A DNA stretch of 25,188 bases from positions 1 to 25,188 of the forward strand of contig JBJLFR010000014.1 of the NCBI GenBank assembly GCA_045565285.1, given 5' to 3'. Shown here in pieces: positions 14,902-23,525 of this stretch; position 1 is the first letter of the stretch; the number at the start of each line of letters is the position of its first letter. The notes beneath the pieces were generated by a model that worked only from the letters and a program-made list of their open reading frames with translations, made no database searches and had not been told where the DNA came from. The translations under genes were made by a program, and so were the position numbers. The DNA comes from CACIIZ01 sp045565285 (GTDB taxonomy: Bacteria; Pseudomonadota; Alphaproteobacteria; Rhodobacterales; Rhodobacteraceae).

Positions 14902-15762
14902 TTGATCTATCAAAAAAAAAAAGATTGGGAAGCTAGTGCCAACAAAAGAGTTTCTCTACTAGGAATGTCTGGTCTTGGAAAAACAAGACTTTCAAATATG
15001 TTACAATCAACATTTAATTGGTTTCATTATTCTGTTGATTATAGAATTGGGACTAGATATCTTGATGAACATATTGTTGATAATTTTAAACAAGAAGCTA
15101 TGAAAAATATTTTTTTGAGAGACTTGCTTCTCTCAGACAGTATATACATATCATCAAATTTAAACTTTAATAATCTTTCCCCTCTTTCAACATATTTAGG
15201 AAAACCAGGAAGAAATGACCTTGGTGGAATTGATTTTGACCTTTATAAAAAAAGACAAAAACAGCATAGAGAAGCTGAAATTTTGTCAGTTTTAGATACT
15301 TATAAATTTATTGAAAAATCGAATAGTATTTATGGATATCAGAACTTTGTATGTGATACATCTGGATCCATTTGTGAAGTTGTTAATCCAGAAGATCCAA
15401 ACGATCCTTTATTAAATCATTTATCTAAGAATACTTTAATTATTTTAATAGAAGGAGATCAAAAACATAAAAATCAACTAGTAAAAAGATTTACAGCCAA
15501 TCCTAAACCGATTTATTATAATGAAGATTTCCTAAACCAAAAATGGTCGAATTTTAAAAATGAGTATAATTTAGTTAATAAAAATGTTGATCCAGATAAA
15601 TTTATTTTATATTGCTTTGAGGAGTTGTTAGAACATAGAACTCCAATTTATAAATCAATTGCCGAGAATTGGGGAATTAGCATAAATGTAGAAGATATAT
15701 CACAAGTCAAAAATGAAAAAGATTTCATTAATCTAATCTCACATTATTTAAATATTTTATAA
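14902..15762 (+). CDS. P-loop ATPase of unknown role
   Basis: A 286-residue soluble protein beginning with TTG at 14902, preceded by TTAGGAATT; no ATG gives the Walker motif. Walker A is GMSGLGKT at residues 21-28, and a hydrophobic strand ending in Asp (NFVCDTSGS) near 148-156 may be Walker B. Conserved-looking elements include FHYSVDYRIGTRYL near 41-54 and GKPGRNDLGGIDFDL near 102-116. The size and P-loop resemble small-molecule kinases or the AAA-like ATPases, but no substrate can be assigned. It ends 11 bp before metA and is probably co-transcribed with it, which may link it to sulphur amino-acid or one-carbon metabolism. That link is only an inference from position. Confidence 0.75.
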   Translation: MIYQKKKDWEASANKRVSLLGMSGLGKTRLSNMLQSTFNWFHYSVDYRIGTRYLDEHIVDNFKQEAMKNIFLRDLLLSDSIYISSNLNFNNLSPLSTYLGKPGRNDLGGIDFDLYKKRQKQHREAEILSVLDTYKFIEKSNSIYGYQNFVCDTSGSICEVVNPEDPNDPLLNHLSKNTLIILIEGDQKHKNQLVKRFTANPKPIYYNEDFLNQKWSNFKNEYNLVNKNVDPDKFILYCFEELLEHRTPIYKSIAENWGISINVEDISQVKNEKDFINLISHYLNIL

Positions 15763-15773
15763 GAGTAAAAAAT

Positions 15774-16685
15774 TTGCCTATTAGGTTACCTGCCAATTTA
15801 CCAGCCTTTAAAACACTTTCTGAGGAAGGTGTGATGATGATGTCTGAAGATAGTGCTGAAAGACAAGATATAAGGCCACTTGAAATAGCACTCTTAAATT
15901 TAATGCCAGAAAAAGAAAAAACGGAAAGGCAATTTGCTAGATTAATAGGCTCTACCCCTCTTCAAGTAAAACTAACTTTAGTAAAAATAACAAGTCATAA
16001 GCCAAAAAATACTTCACCAGATTATCTTACAAAATTTTATAAATCTTTTAAGGATATTGAAAATAAAAAATTTGATGGTTTTATTATTACTGGAGCACCT
16101 ATTGAAAAACTTGATTATAAAGATGTAAATTATTGGGAAGAGCTTTGTCATATAATGGATTGGACATTAACTAATGTACATTCTGTATTTTCCATTTGTT
16201 GGGGTGCAATGGCAATGTTATATTATCGTTTTGGAGTACAAAAGGAAATCCTAAAAGAAAAAGCTTTTGGTTGTTTTAATCATTTGAATTTAGAACCTAA
16301 TTCTCCTTATTTAAGAGGGGTTTCAGATGATATAATTATTCCTATAAGCCGTTGGACTAAAATAAATTCATCAGATCTTTTAAAAAAATCTGACTTAAAA
16401 GTTATACTGGACTCAAAAAAAATGGGCGCTTGTTTAATTGAAGAAAATACTAACAAGACCTTATATATGTTAAATCATATTGAATATGAAACAAATTCCT
16501 TAAAAGATGAATATTTTAGAGATTTAAAAAACAATAAAGACACTATGATACCTTTCAATTACTTTGAAGATAATAACCCTAATTTAAAACCAGTCAATAG
16601 ATGGAAAAGTCACGCACATTTGCTATTTGGTAACTGGATTAATCAAATTTACCAGGAAGTACCATTTAATATAGAACAATATTAG
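15774..16685 (+). CDS. metA: Homoserine O-acyltransferase MetA, predicted acetyl-CoA type
   Basis: MetA activates homoserine for methionine synthesis. The 303-residue product starts with TTG at 15774, which gives the family N-terminus MPIRLPANLPA. Residue numbering agrees with well-studied homologues without adjustment: Lys47, catalytic Cys142 in FSICWGAMA, and His235 and Glu237 in LNHIEYE. Position 111 is Glu in GAPIEKLDY. In characterised MetA enzymes Glu111 goes with acetyl-CoA and Gly111 with succinyl-CoA, so the product here should be O-acetylhomoserine, despite the usual annotation as a succinyltransferase. The gene follows the P-loop ATPase gene by 11 bp. No riboswitch could be recognised upstream. 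A weak AT-rich hairpin lies about 40 bp downstream. Confidence 0.95.
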   Translation: MPIRLPANLPAFKTLSEEGVMMMSEDSAERQDIRPLEIALLNLMPEKEKTERQFARLIGSTPLQVKLTLVKITSHKPKNTSPDYLTKFYKSFKDIENKKFDGFIITGAPIEKLDYKDVNYWEELCHIMDWTLTNVHSVFSICWGAMAMLYYRFGVQKEILKEKAFGCFNHLNLEPNSPYLRGVSDDIIIPISRWTKINSSDLLKKSDLKVILDSKKMGACLIEENTNKTLYMLNHIEYETNSLKDEYFRDLKNNKDTMIPFNYFEDNNPNLKPVNRWKSHAHLLFGNWINQIYQEVPFNIEQY

Positions 16686-16853
16686 AAAAAAATAAATATT
16701 TAAATGTGCCCTAAATATAATCATAAAACTCTAAAGTTTTTTGAATTTTTGTCGATTAGGTGTAAAGTAATATTGCAAAAGAGAAACAGAGCAATATTTA
16801 ATAATTTAAATTAACGAATGATTTTATAATCAAGAGATATATGAGATCCTTAA

Positions 16854-17700
16854 ATGCGTCATGAACCTACTAGAACACCTCAATTTTATGTGACCGCACC
16901 ACAGAAATGCCCATATATTAAAGGTAAAGTTGAAAGAAAACTATTTACTGCTTTATATGGCAGGAACTCTAGTAAAATTAAATGATGAACTTTCATTACA
17001 AGGTTTCAGGCGATCTCAAAAGGTTTTATATCGCCCATTGTGTTCTAATTGTTCTGCATGTTTATCAATAAGGGTTAAAGTTAATGAATTCAATCATTCA
17101 AAATCTCAAGTTAGAGTTATAAATAAAAATAAAAAACTTGAACGAATTGAGAAAAAACCAGAAGCTACAGATGAACAATATGAAATTTTCAAAAAATATC
17201 TTACCCATAGACACTTGAATGGTGGAATGAGTGATATGGATGCAATAGAATTTTCATCGATGATTGAAGAAACAAATGTAGACAGCCAAATATTTGAATA
17301 TTGGGAATCTAAAGAAGAGCATAACAAAAAACTTGTTGCAGTATGCTTAACGGATACAAATAAGGATGGCTTATCTATGGTTTATTCTTTTTATGATCCG
17401 AAATACTACTCACAAAGTCTTGGAAGGTATATGATATTAGATCATATAAATTTAACCAAAAGTAGAAATTTAGATTATTTATATTTAGGTTACTGGATTA
17501 GAGAAAATTCTAAAATGGGATATAAATCGAATTATATTCCAGCAGAAGTTTTTTATAAAAATGCGTGGAAAGAAATTAATCAAGAAAATATTTATAGTTT
17601 TGATTTAAATATTGGACAAAAAATACCAAAAATACATAATAGTAATTCAAATATTGATACTATAATCCAACTTCCTCGTTTCTCTAAAGATCCTGACTAA
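16854..17700 (+). pseudogene. bpt: Bpt/Ate-type aminoacyl-tRNA-protein transferase, frameshifted
   Basis: These enzymes transfer leucine or arginine from aminoacyl-tRNA to proteins with acidic N-termini, marking them for ClpS/ClpP degradation. The true start is ATG 16854: the frame reads MRHEPTRTPQFYVTAPQKCP, then the VERKLFTALYG motif, and stops at TGA 16983-16985. The rest of the protein, from LNDELSLQGFRRSQKVLYRP and the cysteine cluster CSNCSAC to LPRFSKDPD, is in the next frame to 17700. Removing one A from the A4 run at 16974-16977 joins them as SSKLNDELSLQGFRR, the expected family sequence. The remainder is undamaged, including GYWIRENSKMGYK. It is therefore either a recent mutation, a sequencing indel, or, less likely, a programmed +1 shift. 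Bpt fits this N-terminus better than eukaryotic-type Ate. The gene follows metA by about 170 bp. Confidence 0.85.
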
Positions 17701-17710
17701 ACAGAATTTG

Positions 17711-20700
17711 TTAGTTATCTGGTAATAGATCTGGTAAAAAAGTAACAATTTGTGGAAAAAACCATAAAATAGTTAGTCCAATTATCTGTATTATAACAAA
17801 AGGAAATATTCCTTTATATATATCTAAAGTTGATATATTTTTTGGGGCAACTCCTCTTAAGTAGAATAATGCAAATCCAAAAGGTGGTGTTATAAAAGAG
17901 GTTTGTAGATTAACTGCTATTAAAATAGTAATCCATTCAGGTGGCATAATAGCCGGGTCAGCAGCGTAAACAACAGGCCCAACTATTGGAATTACAATAA
18001 AAATTATTTCTATAAAATCTAGTACAAATCCAAGAAAAAACAACACAATCATTACTACTAATAAAAGCACTCTTGGATCCTCAAAACTATGCAAAAAATT
18101 TTCAATATATTCTTCACCACCAAAAGATCTTAAAGTTAAAGCAAGTAATTGAGAACCAATTAAAATCGCAAAAACCATGACTGAAACTTTAGCAGTTTCT
18201 TGCAATATGCTAGGAAGAAGTCGGTCTTTTGAGAGCAACCATGACTTTATACTATCAAATAACCCCTCTGAAGTTTCTATCTTAACACCCTCAGTTCTTG
18301 CTGTTAATAAAATTATTAGTGCATAAAATATACCCAACATTGAGATTATATATGTTATAATAGCAATATTTGTAGCAACTGTTCTACCAAAACCAATCAA
18401 CTCATCATCATCTAAAAAATTCCATTTTATTGTTAACATTAAAATTATTGATAAAGTAGTTAATAGTAGGAATTGACGACCCGACTTATTTTCTAGGGGG
18501 CCTAATTGAGTTTTATTACTAAGAAGTTTAATTGCTGCAAGTAATAATGCTCCACCTGCTCCTAAAGCAGCCGCGGGAGTTGGATTAGTAACACCACCAA
18601 ATATTGAACCCAAAACTGCAATAATTAATACAACAGGTGGAACAACAACTCTTATTACTTCAATTTGTAAAAGAAAAGGAATAGATTTTTTTAATCCATA
18701 AAATAAAAAAATTAAAGGAAATAAATAGTACATTAACCTTGACCAAGGAGCCATATTGGACCCTACATAAGTAATAGAAACATATAGGGTAAGTAATACA
18801 CCAAATATTCCAAAGTAAATTGGAAGTTTTTCTTTTGATGTAGCTAAAGGAATACTGCCAATAAGTACTAAAGAACAAATTAAGCAAAAGACTGCCATAG
18901 ATGTACTAATGAAGGGTGTTTTATAATTCTCCAAACTAGAATTTAAATAAGACCCTAGTTCTTTTAAAGCTATTCCATCTCCTAAATCTGTATATGCTAA
19001 TCTTATAAGATTTGCGGCTTCGTCTTCAACAGGCACACTTATCCCAAAATTAACTTCTCCATTAGAAACCGCTCTGACAGCTCTTTCATAGCTAAAAGAA
19101 GAGGCCATTAAAGCATCTTTATCTAAAACTTGCTTAGCAGGATCCAAAATTCTTTTTAACTTTGAACCAGTAGGTAATTTTCTTATATTTTTTACTAATT
19201 CGTTTAAATCAATAGAACTTTTTATAAGTAATAAATCTTCATTAAATGTATTTTTGAAATCACTTGATATAAAATTACCATAAAATGATACTAGATCTTT
19301 AGCAGCCCTCAAAACATTGTTCTGTCTCGATTCAAATTCTAGAAGTTTTTGCCCATCATCTAAAGACTTAAAGTTTTTTCTTCTTGATTTAGATAATACA
19401 TCATTATAATTATTCTCAGCAAGAATAAATGGAGAAAAATCAAAGCTTTCCAATGCACTACGCACAAGTTTTTGAATTTCAGTTCCCCTAGGAGCATTCG
19501 ATACAGCTTCTGATAATTGTGTAACTGTTTCAGCTTTATTAGCAGCAGAAAGCATTTCAAGAAATTGATTAGCACTTTTTTCTCCTAACATTGCAATTAT
19601 AGCATTAGAAAACCTACTTAATCCTGTAATCAGATCATTTTTCCTTGTTTCAAATTCGTTTATCCTTAAAGTTTTAATAATATCATCAGGATTTATCCCT
19701 TCGGCTAATGATGTCCATTTATTCAATAACTCTAATGGGATATCTTTATTTCTTGATTTTAAAATTACAAATTTTCTTAAAGTTTCAAAATCATCATTAC
19801 TTATTGAGTTATCAGGTTTTGCATTTCCTATACGTTCAAAAAGAGCTTGAAAACTTGAAAACTTGAGCGCATCTTCAGGTTTCTCTTGCGTGCCAATAAT
19901 ATTTAATGATTTAGCAAAGAAAAAAATAAAAAATATACCAATAAATGATATTGTAATTATATTAAAAAGCTTTTTTAAAATAGGTTTATTTTGATTTTTT
20001 TTTGATATTTTATCTATATCATTGCCTATAGGTGGAGCAAGCTTTGGATTATAAAGTGCAATTCCAAATGCATAAGCCGCGTATAAAAGTGCTAATACAA
20101 TACCTGGAATAAATGCAGCTTTAAATAAAGTACCAGTGGATATAGCTATGTCGCTGCCTAATAATTCAGGCAAAGGTATGTTTAAGGCTTCAGATCTTGC
20201 TTTTTGAGCTTTTGAATAAATATCTCCAACCATAGCCCCAAGTAAAACGAGTACAATAGATGGTGGAATAACTTGACCAAGAGTCCCTGAGGTTGCAATT
20301 ACGCCAGTAGCTAGAGGTTTTGAATATCCTGCTTTTAACATAGTAGGTAATGATATTAACCCCATTGTAACAACAGTGGCACCTACAATCCCAGTTGAGG
20401 CAGCTAGTAATGCCCCCACTGCAACCACTGAAACAGCTAATCCACCTGGTGCACCTCCAAATAGCTTACCCATTGAGGTAAGTAATTCTTCTGCAATTTT
20501 TGACCGCTCTAAAGCAATTCCCATTAATACAAATAAGGGTACTGCCAAAAGTGTATCGTTTTGATTTTCACCAAATGCTCTTATATATGTATTTGATCCC
20601 CATTGCGCTAAGGTTCTTGTAGCTTCCACCCAAGCATTTATGTCATCAATAGCTAACCCTAGATGATTATTAAGTACAGGTATAAGTTGACCTTGCTCGT

Positions 20701-20869
20701 TCTCTACTAAAAGAAGTCCCCATTCATTTAATAATGCAATTATTGCAAAACTTACAACTGCAGCTCCCGAAAGACCAAATGCTACAGGATAACCAGAAAG
20801 AATTGATAAAAATAAAGTTGAAAATACTATAATTAAACTTAATTCAACACCATCCATACCAAAAAGCAT
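17711..20869 (-). CDS. dctM: TRAP transporter large permease DctM, greatly enlarged
   Basis: This inner-membrane subunit forms the Na+-coupled transport path of a TRAP importer. At 1052 residues it is more than twice the usual ~430. The normal first half covers residues 1-275, with GTLGQVIPPSI at 195-205, and the second half covers about 735-1052, with GGVTNPTPAAALGAGG and near the end NLQTSFITPPFGFALFYLRG. Between them are a membrane segment at 302-320, a hydrophilic, mostly helical stretch of about 325-650 with no recognised domain, and several added membrane segments (653-730). The basic KKNQNKPILKK before 302 places the insertion in the periplasm by the positive-inside rule. A shorter hydrophilic loop lies at 50-105. 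The gene follows dctQ by 38 bp. Substrate is probably an organic acid. Confidence 0.9.
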   Translation of the reverse strand: MLFGMDGVELSLIIVFSTLFLSILSGYPVAFGLSGAAVVSFAIIALLNEWGLLLVENEQGQLIPVLNNHLGLAIDDINAWVEATRTLAQWGSNTYIRAFGENQNDTLLAVPLFVLMGIALERSKIAEELLTSMGKLFGGAPGGLAVSVVAVGALLAASTGIVGATVVTMGLISLPTMLKAGYSKPLATGVIATSGTLGQVIPPSIVLVLLGAMVGDIYSKAQKARSEALNIPLPELLGSDIAISTGTLFKAAFIPGIVLALLYAAYAFGIALYNPKLAPPIGNDIDKISKKNQNKPILKKLFNIITISFIGIFFIFFFAKSLNIIGTQEKPEDALKFSSFQALFERIGNAKPDNSISNDDFETLRKFVILKSRNKDIPLELLNKWTSLAEGINPDDIIKTLRINEFETRKNDLITGLSRFSNAIIAMLGEKSANQFLEMLSAANKAETVTQLSEAVSNAPRGTEIQKLVRSALESFDFSPFILAENNYNDVLSKSRRKNFKSLDDGQKLLEFESRQNNVLRAAKDLVSFYGNFISSDFKNTFNEDLLLIKSSIDLNELVKNIRKLPTGSKLKRILDPAKQVLDKDALMASSFSYERAVRAVSNGEVNFGISVPVEDEAANLIRLAYTDLGDGIALKELGSYLNSSLENYKTPFISTSMAVFCLICSLVLIGSIPLATSKEKLPIYFGIFGVLLTLYVSITYVGSNMAPWSRLMYYLFPLIFLFYGLKKSIPFLLQIEVIRVVVPPVVLIIAVLGSIFGGVTNPTPAAALGAGGALLLAAIKLLSNKTQLGPLENKSGRQFLLLTTLSIILMLTIKWNFLDDDELIGFGRTVATNIAIITYIISMLGIFYALIILLTARTEGVKIETSEGLFDSIKSWLLSKDRLLPSILQETAKVSVMVFAILIGSQLLALTLRSFGGEEYIENFLHSFEDPRVLLLVVMIVLFFLGFVLDFIEIIFIVIPIVGPVVYAADPAIMPPEWITILIAVNLQTSFITPPFGFALFYLRGVAPKNISTLDIYKGIFPFVIIQIIGLTILWFFPQIVTFLPDLLPDN

Positions 20870-20907
20870 TGTAGTTCACCTAAATTATTTTAAATTTTGT
20901 AGTTTTA

Positions 20908-22011
20908 TCATAATTCACTACTCTCTTCTTTTTTAGCGGTAAATTTATCGGTACTTTCTAATAAAAAACTTACTCCTTGCAAAAACATCAAAGCAGCGAG
21001 AACTAATAATAAAAAGAAATATAAAGGTACGCCAGTAAAAGTCTCTCCAGTAGAAACTGTCCAATTCCATCCTTTGAAACTCGATGCCCCCGAAATTCTT
21101 CCAATTACATCCCTTCCAATCATTAGTGTTGTAAGATGATTGAAATTAGTTACAGTCATAATTTTATTTATCGCTAAGTGCCAACTTAACCACCACAAAG
21201 CAACCATAGAAGGTAATAAAAAAATAATTGTACCAAATATATCTAATAATGCTTTTTTTCTTTTTCCTAATACACTGTAAAGTAAATCTACTCGAACATG
21301 TCCACCTTCTACAAAAGTAAATGCACAAGCAAATGCAATTACTATTGCATTAAAAAACATTAATTCAGTTGCAAACCAGGGCATTGTTATAACATCAGAA
21401 TCTGGTAAAATATTAATTCCAAAAAAGGCCAAAGGAAACCCATTTGCTCTAAAAACCTGTTGCAGGAAAATTATCATTATTTGCATAATTGCCATAATCA
21501 AGGCAAACCAACAAGCTATTTTACCCAAATTAGAATTGAAATTATTTATTTTGATATAACTAAATCTCCATATAGGTCTAAAGAAAAATCCACCTATCCA
21601 TAAAAATAAAACTGCAGAAATCACCATAAATAAAAACTCGGGGGATTTACCAAACATTGCAAAATCAATACTAAAAGGATCTAACGGAAAATCTGGTGAT
21701 GCAGCTTTGGCTGAAACATATTCTAAAAAAAGATCTTTATTATTTAAAATATCTATATTTTTAGTATTTTCTATAATATTTTGTGCCTCCAACTTTATAT
21801 CTGCTATACTCTTAAGCTCTTTTTCAAAGCTTTTCAGTAGGTTATCTCCATTCTTTAATTCGATTTTTAAAGCTTCTAAAGTGGGTCTTGCATTTGCTGA
21901 GTTTGAAGTTGCAGCCAATAATTCGAATATCCATAATAAAAGTCTTGGAATAGCCAAGATTATATCTAAAAAACCATTCAATATTGCGACTATTATTTGA
22001 AAAAAACTCAT
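20908..22011 (-). CDS. dctQ: TRAP transporter small permease DctQ, enlarged
   Basis: The small membrane subunit of the TRAP system, 367 residues against the usual 160-200. The core family motif is EGGHVRVDLLYSVLGKRKKA at 235-254, within the four canonical helices (about 165-365). The extra N-terminal part has a membrane segment at 5-33, a charged helical stretch at about 36-125, and a second membrane segment at 126-145. That segment is followed by basic RPIWRFSYIK, so the charged stretch should be periplasmic. DctM of the same operon also carries a large insertion, so the two additions may contact each other or the binding protein. The role within the complex is inferred from family. Confidence 0.88.
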   Translation of the reverse strand: MSFFQIIVAILNGFLDIILAIPRLLLWIFELLAATSNSANARPTLEALKIELKNGDNLLKSFEKELKSIADIKLEAQNIIENTKNIDILNNKDLFLEYVSAKAASPDFPLDPFSIDFAMFGKSPEFLFMVISAVLFLWIGGFFFRPIWRFSYIKINNFNSNLGKIACWFALIMAIMQIMIIFLQQVFRANGFPLAFFGINILPDSDVITMPWFATELMFFNAIVIAFACAFTFVEGGHVRVDLLYSVLGKRKKALLDIFGTIIFLLPSMVALWWLSWHLAINKIMTVTNFNHLTTLMIGRDVIGRISGASSFKGWNWTVSTGETFTGVPLYFFLLLVLAALMFLQGVSFLLESTDKFTAKKEESSEL

Positions 22012-22072
22012 ATTATAAAGTGCCTATATCACTAAATATAAAAGAAAATATAAATAATAAAATAACAAAACA

Positions 22073-22105
22073 AGCCCAGCAAAAAATTTATAATCTCGCT
22101 GAGCT
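22073..22105 (-). terminator. Intercistronic hairpin between dctP and dctQ
   Basis: On the minus strand AGCTCAGC pairs with GCTGGGCT (8 bp, one G-U) around an 18-nt loop, followed by the T-rich TTGTTTTGTTATTTTATT. It lies in the 124-bp gap after dctP. It probably ends or protects part of the transcripts so that the periplasmic binding protein is made in excess over the membrane subunits, as with the hairpin in the ABC operon. Confidence 0.55.
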
Positions 22106-22135
22106 ATGTCATTAATTGTAATTTAAGTATGTGGT

Positions 22136-23221
22136 TTATCCACCCATAACCCTATCACGCTGTGTTGTATAAGCTCCAGCTGATTTTGACAACCACCCAG
22201 ATGAAGCACGCATTGACTTCATAGCAGATTCATAGGTTCTCTTAAACAAATCATCACCCATATTTTCTTCAAACACTTCTATTGCACCTTTACCAAAGGC
22301 ATCCCAAACATCATTTGGAAATTCTAAAGCCCTCGTGCCACCAGCAATCAGTCTTTCTAGTGCTGCACCATTATTTGCTATATATTGAGAATGAGACCAC
22401 CTATTAGCTTCACCTGCAGAAACCCTTATCATTTCCTTATGGCCATCAGATAAACCATCCCAACGATCAAGGTTTACACAAACAGATAATCCTGCACCAG
22501 GCTCATGAAATCCAGCAGTATAATAAATATTTGTGGCTTCTTGAAGACCTAAAGACTCATCTGAAGCTGGTCCAATCCATTCAGCACCGTCAATTGCTCC
22601 TGATTGCAAGGCTTGATAAATTTCACCACCAGCCATAGTTATAGAAGAAGCTCCCATCTTTGATATAACTTTACCACCAAGGCCAGGCATTCTATATTTT
22701 AAACCTTCAAAGTCAGCAGCTGAGTTGATTTCTTTACCAAACCAACCACCTGCTTGAGTTCCAGTATTTCCTGCTAGAAATCCTTTAAAACCCATTTCTT
22801 CTCCAAGTTCATCCCATAATTCTCTTCCTCCATTATGAAGTATCCAATCATCTAATTCTTGACAAGTCATACCGAATGGAACTGCAGTAAAAAAAGCAGT
22901 AGTAGGATTTTGCCCTATATAATAATACATTGCAAAATGAGCTGCATCAGCAGTACCAGATGTCATAGCATCGAATGCTGCAGCTGTTCCAGAAACTAGT
23001 TCACCGTTTGCTTTCAAATCTATTTCTAAAGTACCACCTGAAATAGCATTACAATTATCGGCAAAACGTTGGGCTGCATCATGAACACCAAACGATCCTC
23101 GGCCCCATGTAGTAACCATGGTGAGCTTATCTTTTCCTTGTGATAAAGATGGAGTAGCTAAAGAAGCACTACCAGCAACACCAACTAATGCAGTATTAGT
23201 TAAAAATTTTCTTCTATCCAT
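22136..23221 (-). CDS. dctP: TRAP transporter substrate-binding protein, TakP-like
   Basis: This 361-residue periplasmic receptor delivers substrate to DctQM. It begins with a twin-arginine signal (DRRKFLTNTALVGVAG), so it is probably exported folded by Tat, with cleavage near SLSQ-GK. Conserved stretches include AAAFDAMTSGTADAAHFAMY (about 79-98), NTGTQAGGWFGKEI (about 153-166), and the GGEIYQALQSGAIDGAEWIG segment (about 198-217). These closely parallel TakP of Rhodobacter sphaeroides, which binds 2-oxo acids such as pyruvate. A 2-oxoacid or related carboxylate is the best guess, not proven. AGAGAGGG precedes the ATG. It is the first gene of the operon and divergent from the acetolactate synthase gene, which uses pyruvate and 2-oxobutyrate. 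Confidence 0.93.
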   Translation of the reverse strand: MDRRKFLTNTALVGVAGSASLATPSLSQGKDKLTMVTTWGRGSFGVHDAAQRFADNCNAISGGTLEIDLKANGELVSGTAAAFDAMTSGTADAAHFAMYYYIGQNPTTAFFTAVPFGMTCQELDDWILHNGGRELWDELGEEMGFKGFLAGNTGTQAGGWFGKEINSAADFEGLKYRMPGLGGKVISKMGASSITMAGGEIYQALQSGAIDGAEWIGPASDESLGLQEATNIYYTAGFHEPGAGLSVCVNLDRWDGLSDGHKEMIRVSAGEANRWSHSQYIANNGAALERLIAGGTRALEFPNDVWDAFGKGAIEVFEENMGDDLFKRTYESAMKSMRASSGWLSKSAGAYTTQRDRVMGG

Positions 23222-23525
23222 ATTAAATTTCCCTCTCTAAAATTATAATAATAAATATCAAGAAACATCATATACATTATTTAGCACCCTAATTTCAAGC
23301 TAAAATTATTAATTAGGTTAATAAGATATAAATAGTATATGATAAATAAGGATAATTTAAAAAAAATAAAAATTAATTAATTATTATATTATTTCAAATT
23401 TTAAGATCAATTATAAAAAAAAACTTTTAAAATTTTGATAATAACAACTACTTCGATACTTTAATTAATTATTAATAATGTTATTATAAGATATAATTAA
23501 ATCAAAATTAAAATTAGGTATAGAT
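23222..23525. promoter_or_regulatory. Divergent control region between dctP and the acetolactate synthase gene
   Basis: These 304 bases are extremely AT-rich and contain no gene. They must hold both promoters. TATAAG and GATATAAT-like elements near 23487-23498 are candidates for the plus-strand gene. CAAATTTTAA at 23395-23404 is repeated inverted as TTAAAATTTTG at 23427-23437, a weak dyad. I see no leader peptide with leucine, valine or isoleucine codon runs. Confidence 0.35.

Noticed and set aside
16725..16745. Terminator after metA
   Set aside because: The AAAACT / AGTTTT stem is six mostly A-T pairs; not distinguishable from background in AT-rich DNA.
16930..17700. A free-standing gene starting at TTG 16930
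   Set aside because: Its first ten or so residues do not fit the family, while the other frame supplies the conserved N-terminus from ATG 16854; the TTG start is an artefact of the frameshift.
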